From: UBA8337 sp963932545 | GTDB lineage: Bacteria > Pseudomonadota > Alphaproteobacteria > RS24 | NCBI GenBank assembly: GCA_963932545.1 | Contig: CAWVRH010000001.1 | Span: 186,001 to 250,000, forward strand | Length of the DNA stretch: 64,000 nt | Direction of reading: 5' to 3' | Shown: positions 1 to 8,863 of the stretch, one piece after another | How positions within the stretch are numbered: the stretch's first letter is position 1 | Layout: the number at the start of each line of letters is the position of its first letter | Made by a program: the position numbers and the translations under genes | The notes under the pieces: generated by a model | What the model was told of the DNA's origin: nothing | Databases searched by the model: none | The model's input: only the letters and a program-made list of their open reading frames with translations

Positions 1-232
1 CGCAATTAACAGCCCTGTGGGTGAAAATTCCCTCAGCGCAAGGCGTTTTCCCTGCCACCAAGCGTTCTAATTGTTGGCTGGCCTCGAGTATCGCTTGCGG
101 GCCCCGCGCCGCGCCCGTGCCATAAGACACCGTGGCTTCTAGCCCACAAGGCACCACTTCAAAGCGCGCTGTCGCCATATTGTTTTCAGAAGCGCTTAAT
201 TCTTCGCCGAGGAATTGGGTTGGATGGCTCAT
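1..232 (-). CDS. speB: Agmatinase, 5' part only (cut by window edge)
   Basis: Partial gene: the ATG is at 232 on the minus strand and the rest lies beyond base 1. The 77 visible residues contain a stretch reading SYGTGAARGPQAILEASQQL, the N-terminal signature of ureohydrolases of the agmatinase/arginase family. Agmatinase hydrolyses agmatine to putrescine and urea. The metal-binding histidine and aspartate motifs would lie outside the window, so the substrate is inferred from position: it is the last visible gene of an operon that begins with arginine decarboxylase, ten bases after the decarboxylase gene before it. Arginase is the alternative but makes less sense beside speA. Too short for the ORF caller. 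Confidence 0.8.
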   Translation of the reverse strand, partial: MSHPTQFLGEELSASENNMATARFEVVPCGLEATVSYGTGAARGPQAILEASQQLERLVAGKTPCAEGIFTHRAVNC

Positions 233-242
233 AAAGCTTGGC

Positions 243-1403
243 TCACGAAAGACGGGTTTCAAAATCACGATAGTCAAATTGCTTCACTAGGCGTAGCGCA
301 TCGCTCTGGCTATTCCAAATGGCAATCGACGGCAACGCAATGCCGTTAAAGGTAGATGTTTTGACCATCGAATAATGCGCCTGATCGAGAAAAGCCAGCC
401 GCTGGCCCGCTTGCGGCAGCGCGTCGAACGCATAGCGCCCAATCACATCACCTGCCAAACAGCTCGGCCCGCCCAAAGTTACCTGGCGACCGCCTGATGA
501 TGTTGGCTCGCCCAATAAAGCTGGCCGATACGGCGCCTCTAGAACGTCGGGCATATGGCAGGTTGCTGAAATATCGACAATGGCGACCGGCCCGTCATTT
601 TCCATAACGTCCAACACTTCCCCCACAAGAATGCCGGTATCAAAAGCAACGCTCGTGCCAAGTTCCAAATAGATTTGCACGCCCAAATCCTCGCGCAAGC
701 GGGTGAGCAATTGTACAAGTCCATCGCGGTCATAATCGGGCCGCGTGATGAGGTGGCCACCGCCGAGGTTCAGCCACTTCAGCTGGTGTTTATGGACGTG
801 TAAAAACGGCTCTATCGCTTCTATCGTGCGCGCCAAGGGCGCAAACCCGTGCTCGCATAATGTGTGCATATGCAGTCCCGAAACCATCTCTGGCAATTCG
901 GTGATTTCGGATACGGGTTGGCCAAGCCGCGAGCGCGGCGCGCAAGGGTCGTATTTCTCGACTTCGCCCTCTGAATGTTGCGGGTTAATGCGCAAGCCAA
1001 TGGAGGCGCCTAAGTGTTTTGCTTGCGCGCCAAAGCGCGCCACCTGCGCCGCGCTGTTGAACACAATATGGTCCGAAAGGCTGGCAATCTCATCGAATTC
1101 AGAGGCTTTAAAAGCTGGCGCATAGCTGGTCAATTGGCCGCCATAATGGGCTTGCGCCAATTTAGCTTCCCATAGACCCGACGCGCAAGTGCCCGACAGA
1201 TACTCGCGCACCATCGGCGCTAACGACCACATGGAAAAGGCCTTCAGGGCCAATAAAATTTCCGCCCCCGAAGCCTTAGACACCGCCTGCAGTATCTCTA
1301 GGTTCTGGCGCAAAGCCACTTCGTCGACGACGAAACATGGCGAGGGCACGCGCGATAAATCAAAGGTCGCGAAACTTCCCGCACCCGCCGATTGTGTTTG
1401 CAT
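243..1403 (-). CDS. nspC: Carboxynorspermidine/carboxyspermidine decarboxylase
   Basis: PLP-dependent decarboxylase of the alanine racemase fold (fold III) that removes the carboxyl group from carboxyspermidine, the last step to spermidine in bacteria lacking the AdoMet route. Seen with the ATG at 1403 (386 aa): the PLP lysine in LALKAF (K54), HTLCE (about 180-184), the glycine loop LNLGGGH (211-217), SCLAGD (314-319, cysteine from the partner subunit) and the family stretch AHYSMVKTSTFNG. A TTG four codons upstream is possible. The usual EPGE segment reads ELGTS (247-251): the first glutamate is kept but the following Pro and Glu are changed. Preceded by the dehydrogenase gene with a 19-base gap, so probably co-transcribed. 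Confidence 0.88.
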   Translation of the reverse strand: MQTQSAGAGSFATFDLSRVPSPCFVVDEVALRQNLEILQAVSKASGAEILLALKAFSMWSLAPMVREYLSGTCASGLWEAKLAQAHYGGQLTSYAPAFKASEFDEIASLSDHIVFNSAAQVARFGAQAKHLGASIGLRINPQHSEGEVEKYDPCAPRSRLGQPVSEITELPEMVSGLHMHTLCEHGFAPLARTIEAIEPFLHVHKHQLKWLNLGGGHLITRPDYDRDGLVQLLTRLREDLGVQIYLELGTSVAFDTGILVGEVLDVMENDGPVAIVDISATCHMPDVLEAPYRPALLGEPTSSGGRQVTLGGPSCLAGDVIGRYAFDALPQAGQRLAFLDQAHYSMVKTSTFNGIALPSIAIWNSQSDALRLVKQFDYRDFETRLS

Positions 1404-1422
1404 GACCCCGCTCAAAGCGAAC

Positions 1423-2628
1423 TCAGAAGCTCAAGGGAGCGTCTAGCTCCACATGTTGCCACGGCAAGCCATGTTGGCTCAGCATCGCCATAAACGGGTC
1501 GGGGTCGAGCTGCTCGAGGTTGAACACGCCCGGCTGCATCCATGTGCCATCCAGCATTAAGGCAGCCCCAATCATCGCTGGCACGCCCGTCGTATAGCTG
1601 ACGGCTTGGCTGCCCACTTCGGCAAAGCACGCCTCATGATCGCAATTATTATAAAGATAAACCGTGCGGTCGACGCCTTCGTGTTGGCCGCTCACGATGT
1701 TGCCGATGCAAGTTTTCCCGCTTGTGGTTTTGCCCAAGTCGCCCGGGTCTGGCAGTACCGCTTTTAGAAACTGCAAAGGCACAATCTCTTTGCCCTCGTA
1801 AAGCACCGGCTCAATAGCCGTCATGCCAACGTTTTGCAGCACTTCCAAATGGGTCAAATAAGCGTCGCCAAAGGTCATCCAAAAACGGGCGCGTTCTATC
1901 TCGGGGTAATGTTTCGACAAGGATTCCAGCTCCTCATGATACATCAGATACATATTGCGTTCCCCAACTTCGGGAAACACATAGGCCTGTTTGTACGACA
2001 AAGCTGGGCTTTCCACCCAAGCGCCCTTGGCCCAATGGCGGGCCGGCGCGGTGATTTCGCGGATGTTGATTTCAGGATTAAAATTAGTGGCAAACGCCTG
2101 CCCATGGTCGCCGCCATTGCAATCGAGAATATCCAGCGTCTTCATATCCGACACTAAATGCTTTTGAATATAGGCGGTGAACACATTGGTCACGCCGGGG
2201 TCGAACCCCGAACCCAGAAGCGCCATCAGACCCTTCTCGGCAAAGCGCTCTTGATAGGCCCATTGCCAGTGATATTCGAATTTGGCTTCGTCGCGCGGCT
2301 CATAATTGGCTGTGTCCAAATAATGCACACCTGTAGCAAGGCACGCATCCATAATCGCCAAATCCTGATACGGCAGAGCCAGATTGACCACAAGGTCAGG
2401 CTGTATTTTTTCGATGAGAGCCGTGGTTTGCGACACATCGTCGGCATCCACTTGCGCGATATGTATGTCGCGCCCCAAACGTTGCCTCACGGCTTTTTGA
2501 ATGGCTTCGCAAGACGACAAGCGCCGCGAAGCTAGGGTGATGGTTGTAAACCGCTCGCCCAACATCGCCATTTTATGAACCGCGACCGAGCCTACGCCGC
2601 CCGCACCAATTACCAAAACATGAGACAT
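1423..2628 (-). CDS. Carboxynorspermidine/carboxyspermidine dehydrogenase (saccharopine dehydrogenase family)
   Basis: 401-residue NAD(P)-dependent enzyme that condenses putrescine (or diaminopropane) with aspartate semialdehyde to carboxyspermidine. The N-terminus has the Rossmann fingerprint GAGGVG (residues 8-13), followed by the family segments VNLALPYQDL, YLDTANYEP and LLGSGFDPGVTN, typical of the Lys1-like carboxynorspermidine synthases. The neighbours decide between this and a true saccharopine dehydrogenase: it sits between speA (18-base gap) and the matching decarboxylase (19-base gap). The upstream GGGGCGG before the ATG at 2628 can serve as ribosome binding site. In Rhizobiales this pair makes spermidine, which I take as the likely product here. 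Confidence 0.88.
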   Translation of the reverse strand: MSHVLVIGAGGVGSVAVHKMAMLGERFTTITLASRRLSSCEAIQKAVRQRLGRDIHIAQVDADDVSQTTALIEKIQPDLVVNLALPYQDLAIMDACLATGVHYLDTANYEPRDEAKFEYHWQWAYQERFAEKGLMALLGSGFDPGVTNVFTAYIQKHLVSDMKTLDILDCNGGDHGQAFATNFNPEINIREITAPARHWAKGAWVESPALSYKQAYVFPEVGERNMYLMYHEELESLSKHYPEIERARFWMTFGDAYLTHLEVLQNVGMTAIEPVLYEGKEIVPLQFLKAVLPDPGDLGKTTSGKTCIGNIVSGQHEGVDRTVYLYNNCDHEACFAEVGSQAVSYTTGVPAMIGAALMLDGTWMQPGVFNLEQLDPDPFMAMLSQHGLPWQHVELDAPLSF

Positions 2629-2646
2629 TATCGCCGCCCCTTCCCT

Positions 2647-4575
2647 CTATCGTTCGAAATATGTATAGCCGTTAATGCTATCTTTAAAGGCCGTAATCAT
2701 GTCGCGACGCTCGCGGGGGCTTAACTTTCCCGCCTGAACGGCTCGCTCTACGGTTTTCTTGAAATTGCTTACCATCAGGCGCGGGTCATATTCCACATAA
2801 GACAGAACCTCTGAGATGGTATCGCCGTCTTGCTCGTGCATCAATTCAAACGAGCCATCGTCGCGCAGCTCAATCGTCACCACATTGGTGTCGCCAAACA
2901 GATTGTGCAAATCGCCTAAAGTTTCTTGATAGGCACCAACAAAAAACACCCCGAGATAATAATCTTCCTCGGCGCGTAAATCATGCACAGGCAGCGTATT
3001 CGACACGCCGTCGCCTAACACAAATTTATCAATTTTGCCGTCACTATCGCAGGTGATATCAGACAAAATAGCTCGGCGGCGTGGCTTTTCATTGAGCCTA
3101 TGCAGCGGCGCAATTGGGTGAATTTGGTCGATGGCCCAAACATCCGGCAGGCTTTGAAAGAGCGAAAAATTGCCATGCAGAATATCGGCTGTCTGCTCTA
3201 GGGCCGCGCGCATTTCTTCGTTTTCCATATCGCTATCAGCCAGCATCGTTTTAATGCGGCTCATCATATATAAATGGATGCGCTCGGCCTTGGCGGTTTC
3301 GCGCAACGACACTTGCCCGCTTTTCAAAAGCGCACGCATTTCATTACGGTAGTAAACCAAGTCGTTCCAAGCTTCACTGACCCGCTCCAGCGTTAGATAT
3401 TCTTCCACCGCCAACATAGATTTCAACAACGTATGGTCATCTTCGGCCGGCGAAACTGGCTCGGTGCTGTCATATTGGGTCGCTTCCAGCACGTTGAACA
3501 AAAGCATGGAGCTTTGCGCCACACAGGCGCGCCCGCTCTCCGTAATAATGACCGGATGGGGAGCGCCCCCCTCATCCATGGAATATTTCACCGTCTCGAC
3601 GATGTTCAGACAATATTCATTGAGCGTATAATTGGTCGAGTTTTCCGTCGCGCGATGCTCGCCCGTATAATCGACGCCAAGCCCGCCGCCCAAATCTAGA
3701 AACTCTAGCGGCGCGCCCTCTTTCATGAGTTCCAAATAGAACCGGCAGGCTTCCTGCGCCGCCATGCGGATTTCGATAATATTGGGCACTTGGCTGCCCA
3801 AATGGCAGTGTTGCAGTTTCAGGCAATCAAGAAAATCGCGCTTACGCAGCGCATCCACCACATCCATCACTTGCGCGATGGTCATGCCAAACGTCGAGCG
3901 ATCGCCCGAGGACGCCGCCCAATTGCCGCTAACTTCATGGGTTAATTTAATCCGTATGCCCAATTGCGGGCGAACCTTCATCGTTTCCGCCACCGCCAAT
4001 ACCAGCTCCAGCTCGCGCGGGCTTTCCAGCACGATGAACGTATTAAAGCCAAGCTGCAAAGACATCAGCGCCAATTGGATAAACTCTTCATCCTTCACGC
4101 CATTGCAAATCAGCGCGCTTTCCGTGCCCGGGTTATGCGCCATGGCGATGAGCAGTTCGGCTTTCGAGCCAACCTCAAAACCAAAACCATGGCGCTGCCC
4201 ATAAGCCACAATGCGGTCAATCACTTGCGCTTGCTGGTTCACTTTAATCGGGAAAACGCCTTTATAGCTGCCCCGATAATTCAGCTCAGAAATAGCCGCA
4301 TTAAAAGTATCGTTAATCTGGTCGATACGCCATTCGATGAAGTCGGCGACGCGCAGCAATACCGGCGCCGAAATTCCGCGTTGCTCTAGGTTGTCCAACA
4401 CCGACATAAGATCTGTCGGCGTTGCCTCTGGACGCGATGGGTGTAACAGGCCGATATGGCCATTATCCAAAACCGTTATCAGCCCCTCGCCCCAACGCGA
4501 CACGCCATAAAGCGCATCCGCGTCTTGCGAAGCAGGGTTTTGTGGCAGGTTTGTAAGGTTTTCAGCTTCCGACAT
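2647..4575 (-). CDS. speA: Biosynthetic arginine decarboxylase
   Basis: Converts arginine to agmatine and CO2 with PLP; first step of the ADC route to putrescine. Visible motifs: YKGVFPIKVNQQ containing the PLP lysine, GFEVGSKAEL, HCHLGSQ, LDLGGGLGVDY, the ESGRA motif, and late on YYLGVFFVGAYQE with the catalytic-cysteine region replaced as usual in SpeA. About 642 aa from the ATG at 4575, normal for SpeA (630-660). I chose 4575 because GAGG lies 5-6 bases upstream; an upstream start at 4629 would add 18 residues without a better site. First gene of the polyamine operon speA-dehydrogenase-decarboxylase-speB, divergent from the GIY-YIG gene with a 99-base promoter region between. Confidence 0.95.
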   Translation of the reverse strand: MSEAENLTNLPQNPASQDADALYGVSRWGEGLITVLDNGHIGLLHPSRPEATPTDLMSVLDNLEQRGISAPVLLRVADFIEWRIDQINDTFNAAISELNYRGSYKGVFPIKVNQQAQVIDRIVAYGQRHGFGFEVGSKAELLIAMAHNPGTESALICNGVKDEEFIQLALMSLQLGFNTFIVLESPRELELVLAVAETMKVRPQLGIRIKLTHEVSGNWAASSGDRSTFGMTIAQVMDVVDALRKRDFLDCLKLQHCHLGSQVPNIIEIRMAAQEACRFYLELMKEGAPLEFLDLGGGLGVDYTGEHRATENSTNYTLNEYCLNIVETVKYSMDEGGAPHPVIITESGRACVAQSSMLLFNVLEATQYDSTEPVSPAEDDHTLLKSMLAVEEYLTLERVSEAWNDLVYYRNEMRALLKSGQVSLRETAKAERIHLYMMSRIKTMLADSDMENEEMRAALEQTADILHGNFSLFQSLPDVWAIDQIHPIAPLHRLNEKPRRRAILSDITCDSDGKIDKFVLGDGVSNTLPVHDLRAEEDYYLGVFFVGAYQETLGDLHNLFGDTNVVTIELRDDGSFELMHEQDGDTISEVLSYVEYDPRLMVSNFKKTVERAVQAGKLSPRERRDMITAFKDSINGYTYFER

Positions 4576-4674
4576 ATCATCCTCGAAAATCGCTAAATCT
4601 GCGGCGTGATTAGACCCTTTCCAAGGCACTGTAAAGCAATATATTGTGGCTCTAGACTAGAACCCTTGAGGAAT

Positions 4675-4947
4675 ATGACCAACACAAAACGCTATCTAAC
4701 AAACTGCTATGTTTACCTGCTACAAACCTGTGACGCGGGGGCCGCAAAATCTTATGTCGGCTGGACGGTAGACCTAGATAAACGCTTGGCCTCCCATAAT
4801 GATGGCAGCGGCGCCAAAGCCACCAGAGGCCGGCAATGGCGATTGATCCACAGCGAAACCTACACCACGCGCGGCGCCGCCATGTCGCGAGAATATCAAC
4901 TGAAGAAAGACCGTGCCGAGCGGCAAAAATTACTCAACTCGGCGTAA
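4675..4947 (+). CDS. GIY-YIG superfamily small protein (YhbQ/UPF0213-like)
   Basis: 90-residue protein that is almost entirely one GIY-YIG domain: CYVYLL for the first half of the motif and SYVGWT for the second, then the conserved arginine context KRLASHN, a GAKATRG turn, and the C-terminal EYQLKKD helix. Small stand-alone GIY-YIG proteins of this kind are thought to act on DNA, but their role is not settled. The start at 4675 is preferred over 4606 because GAGG stands just upstream and the extra residues do not belong to the domain. The downstream gene begins 25 bases later on the same strand. Confidence 0.85.
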   Translation: MTNTKRYLTNCYVYLLQTCDAGAAKSYVGWTVDLDKRLASHNDGSGAKATRGRQWRLIHSETYTTRGAAMSREYQLKKDRAERQKLLNSA

Positions 4948-4972
4948 AGCGAACTCCAAGAAAGCAAATTTT

Positions 4973-5767
4973 ATGAAAACCTATAGCGATATTATGGCCG
5001 ATTTTTTGGCCAGCGGACCAAATTATGTGGCCGACCTGCCGGACAATTGGAAACAGGGACGCACCGCCTTCGGGGGCATGACCACCGCCCTTCTCGCCGC
5101 CGCCATCGAGGCAGAAAATCCAGATTTACCGCCGCTGCGAACCGCCCAAGTTAACTTCATCGGCCCCGCGCTAGACCAGCTTAGCGTTTCGCATAAATTG
5201 CAACGCCAAGGCAAAAACAATGTCACTTTTTCTGCCGAGTTGAACAGCCCAATCGGTGCTGGCACGCATGGCTATTTCACCTATGGCGTAAACCGCGAGT
5301 TGCCGCGCGAGGTAGATTATCCGGTAAAACAAATCACCCTGAAGCCAGATGACGCGGAAACTTTCTCTCCACAACATGCCGATGCCCCAACATTTTTACA
5401 AAATCTAGACCGACGTTTGGTTTCCGGCCCGCGTTTTATGGAAGGCTCTGACAATCCCGATATTATGATGTGGGCCCGCCTGAGCGACCCCAAGAGTTGG
5501 GATAAAGGCCTGATGCCGCTATTGGTGTTAGCCGACACGCCGCCCGCCGCTTTGACGTTTTTTGACCAGCCAGTGCGCGCCCTCAGCTCGATGAATTGGA
5601 ATATTAATTTCCTCACCGATAAAATGGAAACCGAAGACGGTTGGTGGCTCATGCGCTCCGCCACGCGTCATGTACGCCAAGGCTACAGCTCCCAGCTTAC
5701 CCAAGTATGGAATACCGAAGGTCGTCGCATCCTAGACGCTATGCAGCTACAGGCAGTGTTTGCGTAA
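4973..5767 (+). CDS. Acyl-CoA thioesterase family protein (TesB-like double hot-dog)
   Basis: 264 aa from the ATG at 4973. The segments GRTAFGGMTTALLAAAI, RTAQVNFIGPA and, in the second half, LSSMNWNINFL and GWWLMRSATRHVRQGYSSQ match the two hot-dog halves of TesB-like thioesterases (4HBT_3 type), including the aspartate/glutamine/threonine-rich second half. Such enzymes release CoA from acyl-CoA esters; which acyl group cannot be told. It lies next to, and convergent with, an acyl-CoA dehydrogenase and the atu region, which fits acyl-CoA metabolism. The longer start at 4913 overlaps the GIY-YIG gene and is less likely. Confidence 0.75.
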   Translation: MKTYSDIMADFLASGPNYVADLPDNWKQGRTAFGGMTTALLAAAIEAENPDLPPLRTAQVNFIGPALDQLSVSHKLQRQGKNNVTFSAELNSPIGAGTHGYFTYGVNRELPREVDYPVKQITLKPDDAETFSPQHADAPTFLQNLDRRLVSGPRFMEGSDNPDIMMWARLSDPKSWDKGLMPLLVLADTPPAALTFFDQPVRALSSMNWNINFLTDKMETEDGWWLMRSATRHVRQGYSSQLTQVWNTEGRRILDAMQLQAVFA

Positions 5768-5778
5768 CCTCGTTTGGC

Positions 5779-6978
5779 TTACAGGCCGAGGACGAATTTC
5801 GAGATAATGCCTTTTTGCACTTCCGTCGTGCCACCGAAAATCGTCGAAGCACGATTGAACAACATCGTGTGCGTCATCTTCGGGGCTTGCGCACGATAAT
5901 TTGGCTCATTGTCGCTCGCCGTGGGGGCAAACTCGCTATCGTAGAAAATGCTCGATTCATTGCCCAACATATCATAGGCCAAATCGCCCATATCTTGCTG
6001 CAACTCCGTGCCCAAGGCTTTCATCGGCAGCGGCAAAATAAGCCCCTCGCCGGAGCCTTCTTCAGCAAATAAAGCCCGATTTTCTAGAGTTTCTAACGCT
6101 GCGGCGCGCACGCTTAACTCGGCATGACGGCGTTCAAACGCATCGGTTTGATAGCTTTCCGCTGCGGTTTCATTGAGATACGCATGGACGTTTTTAAGGT
6201 TCTCAAGACCATTGCGGATCATGCCCGTGCCAGCGATGCCGGCGCGTTCATTGCCCAGCAAAAACTTGGCATAGGTCCAGCCTTCGTTCTCTTGGCCTAC
6301 GAGATTAGTCGCGGGCACACGAACATCGGTGAAATAAACTTCGTTTAAATGATGCGCGCCATCGATGGTGTAAATCGGTTTCACTTCAATGCCCGGCGAC
6401 TTCATGTCGATGAGCAAGAAAGAAATACCTTGTTGCGGCTTGCCCTCATTGCTGGTGCGCACGAGGCAGAAAATCCACTCGGCCCAATGCGCCAAAGTGG
6501 TCCAGATTTTTTGACCATTCACAACATAGTCATCGCCATCGCGCTCGGCTGTCGTGCGCAGGCTGGCCAAATCAGAACCCGAACCTGGCTCGGAATAGCC
6601 TTGGCACCAATGAATGGAGCCATCCAAAACAGACGGCAAATGCTGAGCTTTCAGCTCAGGCGAGCCAAAAGCGCAAATTACGGGGCCGACCATCGTAATG
6701 CCAAATGGCGACTGATGCGGGCTTTGCGCGCGCGCCGCTTCGGCTTGGAAAATTGCTTTTTGCGGATCGCTCCACGTCGTGCCGCCATCCTCTAGCGGCC
6801 AGCCGACAGCACCCCATCCTTTTTCATTGAGCTGGGATTGCCACCAACTGGTTTCTTCTTTGGTTTGGGTAATTAGCGTTTTACCCTTCATGGCGTGGCC
6901 TTCCGGCAACACGGTTTCAAACCAATCGCGGACTTCTTTTTGAAAGACAAGTTCTTCAGGTTTTAGCTCGAGATCCAT
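5779..6978 (-). CDS. Acyl-CoA dehydrogenase (FadE17/pimeloyl-CoA dehydrogenase-like)
   Basis: 399-residue FAD-dependent acyl-CoA dehydrogenase; introduces an alpha-beta double bond into an acyl-CoA. Seen: GWPLEDGGTTW, the flavin and substrate loop CQGYSEPGSGSDLASLRT, NGQKIWTT, the arginine-containing NERAGIAG helix and the C-terminal IFGGTTEVQKGIISKFVLGL. This C-terminal form occurs in large subunits of heteromeric dehydrogenases for CoA-linked rings and side chains, so the substrate may be branched or cyclic. The ATG at 6978 follows GGAGAAAAAAA; the longer start at 7014 would run into bioB. It is the seventh and last gene of the atu operon, 17 bases after bioB. Confidence 0.88.
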   Translation of the reverse strand: MDLELKPEELVFQKEVRDWFETVLPEGHAMKGKTLITQTKEETSWWQSQLNEKGWGAVGWPLEDGGTTWSDPQKAIFQAEAARAQSPHQSPFGITMVGPVICAFGSPELKAQHLPSVLDGSIHWCQGYSEPGSGSDLASLRTTAERDGDDYVVNGQKIWTTLAHWAEWIFCLVRTSNEGKPQQGISFLLIDMKSPGIEVKPIYTIDGAHHLNEVYFTDVRVPATNLVGQENEGWTYAKFLLGNERAGIAGTGMIRNGLENLKNVHAYLNETAAESYQTDAFERRHAELSVRAAALETLENRALFAEEGSGEGLILPLPMKALGTELQQDMGDLAYDMLGNESSIFYDSEFAPTASDNEPNYRAQAPKMTHTMLFNRASTIFGGTTEVQKGIISKFVLGL

Positions 6979-6995
6979 TTTTTTCTCCAGAAACG

Positions 6996-8000
6996 TTAGA
7001 CAGCCGACGGGCATTTATGTGCCGCCATCGGCTCTAGGCCAAGGCGGGCGAATAATTCATTGTCTGTAGATAGGTTCGGATTGCTCGTCGTCAATAGCTC
7101 TTCCCCAACAAAAATCGAATTCGCGCCAGCCAGAAAACATAAGGCTTGGGTCTCATCCGACATCCACTCGCGACCCGCAGACAGGCGCACCACAGATTTT
7201 GGCATCATAATACGCGCCACCGCGATGCAACGAACAAAGTCGATGCCGTCAACGGGAGCGGCTTCGCCCAAAGGCGTGCCCTCTATAGGAATAAGCATGT
7301 TAATGGGCACCGATTGCGGTTGTGGGTTCAAATTCGCCAGCGTCATCAACATAGAGGCGCGGTCGCCTACTTCTTCGCCAAGGCCTAAAATACCACCGGC
7401 GCAAACATTAATCCCCGCATCTTGAACATGCGAGATGGTCTCCAGACGATCCTGGAATGTGCGTGTGGTGATAATCTCGCCGTAAAACTCTTCCGAGGTA
7501 TCGACGTTGTGATTGTAGTAATCGAGGCCAGCATCTTTCAATTGTGCGGCTTGCTCGGGCGATAACATGCCCAAGGTCATGCAGGTTTCCATGCCCATAG
7601 AGCGCACGCCTTGTATCATCTCGATGATGGCGCCCATATCGCGGTCTTTTGGGCTGCGCCAAGCGGCCCCCATGCAATAGCGCGAGGCGCCGGCATTTTT
7701 GGCGCGCTCTGCGCCTTCTAGCACTTCTTGCACTTGCATTAACTTGGTAGCTTTTAGGCCGGTATCGAATTTTGCGCTTTGGCTGCAATAATTACAATCT
7801 TCTGGGCAGCCGCCCGTTTTAATGGACAGCAAAGTGCTTTTTTGCACTTCATTGGCATCAAACCACTGACGATGCATCGTTTGCGCCTGAAACAAGAGGT
7901 CATTAAACGGCAGCGCAAACAGCGCCTCTACTTCGTCCCGTAGCCAACTATGGCGGGGTTCCACGGGCGCATGGGTTTGTGAGGCAGCAAGCTGGGTCAT
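6996..8000 (-). CDS. bioB: Biotin synthase
   Basis: Radical SAM enzyme that inserts sulfur into dethiobiotin. Seen: CPEDCNYC for the [4Fe-4S] cluster; YCMGAAWR, ETCMTLGM and NVCAGGI, which carry the cysteines of the [2Fe-2S] cluster; and the arginine ligand in VRLSAGR. All active residues are present and length (334 aa) is normal. The ATG at 8000 has AGGA at a good distance; a TTG at 8021 is possible. It does not sit in a bio operon but inside the atu operon, 53 bases after a TIGR03084-like gene and two genes after the biotin-carrying subunit AtuF, so biotin supply may be co-ordered with the carboxylase. Confidence 0.96.
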   Translation of the reverse strand: MTQLAASQTHAPVEPRHSWLRDEVEALFALPFNDLLFQAQTMHRQWFDANEVQKSTLLSIKTGGCPEDCNYCSQSAKFDTGLKATKLMQVQEVLEGAERAKNAGASRYCMGAAWRSPKDRDMGAIIEMIQGVRSMGMETCMTLGMLSPEQAAQLKDAGLDYYNHNVDTSEEFYGEIITTRTFQDRLETISHVQDAGINVCAGGILGLGEEVGDRASMLMTLANLNPQPQSVPINMLIPIEGTPLGEAAPVDGIDFVRCIAVARIMMPKSVVRLSAGREWMSDETQALCFLAGANSIFVGEELLTTSNPNLSTDNELFARLGLEPMAAHKCPSAV

Positions 8001-8053
8001 AAAAGTCCTGAAAGAAGTCAAAAGGAAGTTTTGTCGTACCTTGACCTAGCAAA

Positions 8054-8854
8054 TTACACCTTGCGTGTGAAGCGCGTTCCCGGCGAGGGAGGCGTTTCTG
8101 GTGCGCCAGCAAAACATTGTGCTTTCGACATCCAATCGGTAGCCACCGAGCCCGTAACGCGCAAATCTGTATCGGCAATATTGCGAACTTGGGTAACAAC
8201 TTGACAGAAGTCTGCCGCATTGCCTTCCACGCGTTCGTCGTCGGACATCTCACCGAACTCCCAAATCTCGCCCGAAGGCGCGCTCAAACGCACATAGGGC
8301 ATAGAGCTAGGCGGCGTTTCGCCGCGGGTGGCATAGGTCCAGCCAAACGTATTCGTGCCCAAAACAGCGATGGCACGAATATGGTCTTTATTGGCACGGG
8401 TCACGCCCAAATGGTCATAGACCTCTTGGCCATGCGCCCAAGTTTCCATCAGCCGCGCCGAAATAGACGACCGCGCGCTCATGTCAGGCCCGGCCCACTT
8501 GAGGCGTTTTTTCGGGTCGATATCGACCATGCGCTCGGCCATCGCCGTATAGAATTCATGCCAAGTTTCCAGCAAAGCCCGTCCGCTCAAGCCATCCACC
8601 CATTGCGCCTCATAGGTGCGCATATTGCTTTGACCGATAGATTTCATCGCCGTATTCAGCCAGCTGACAAAATTATCTTCATCGGCATGGCTTTCATTGG
8701 CCGCCCAATTCCACATGTGCAAATGCTCCAGCACATTATTCAGCGTCCAGCCTTTAAACTGCGTGGGTTCGGCAAAAGCCGCATCGTCCAAATCTTTCAT
8801 CAAGGCATACAGGCCATCCGACTCGGCTTTAAAATCTAGAGCTTCTTTCAACAT
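8054..8854 (-). CDS. TIGR03084-like metal-binding protein (DinB/MDMPI-type helical bundle)
   Basis: 266 aa. The N-terminal helices read DFKAESDGLYALM, HLHMWNWAAN and later ETWAHGQEVYDHLG; the spaced histidines match the metal site of the DinB/maleylpyruvate isomerase N-terminal fold, and overall order matches the family I know as TIGR03084. The biochemical function of that family is not established. Related mycothiol-dependent enzymes need mycothiol, which is not expected in this class, so I do not assign a reaction. It lies between atuF (9-base gap) and bioB in the same operon, suggesting a part in the acyl-CoA pathway. Confidence 0.72.
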   Translation of the reverse strand: MLKEALDFKAESDGLYALMKDLDDAAFAEPTQFKGWTLNNVLEHLHMWNWAANESHADEDNFVSWLNTAMKSIGQSNMRTYEAQWVDGLSGRALLETWHEFYTAMAERMVDIDPKKRLKWAGPDMSARSSISARLMETWAHGQEVYDHLGVTRANKDHIRAIAVLGTNTFGWTYATRGETPPSSMPYVRLSAPSGEIWEFGEMSDDERVEGNAADFCQVVTQVRNIADTDLRVTGSVATDWMSKAQCFAGAPETPPSPGTRFTRKV

Positions 8855-8863
8855 ATCGCGTTC

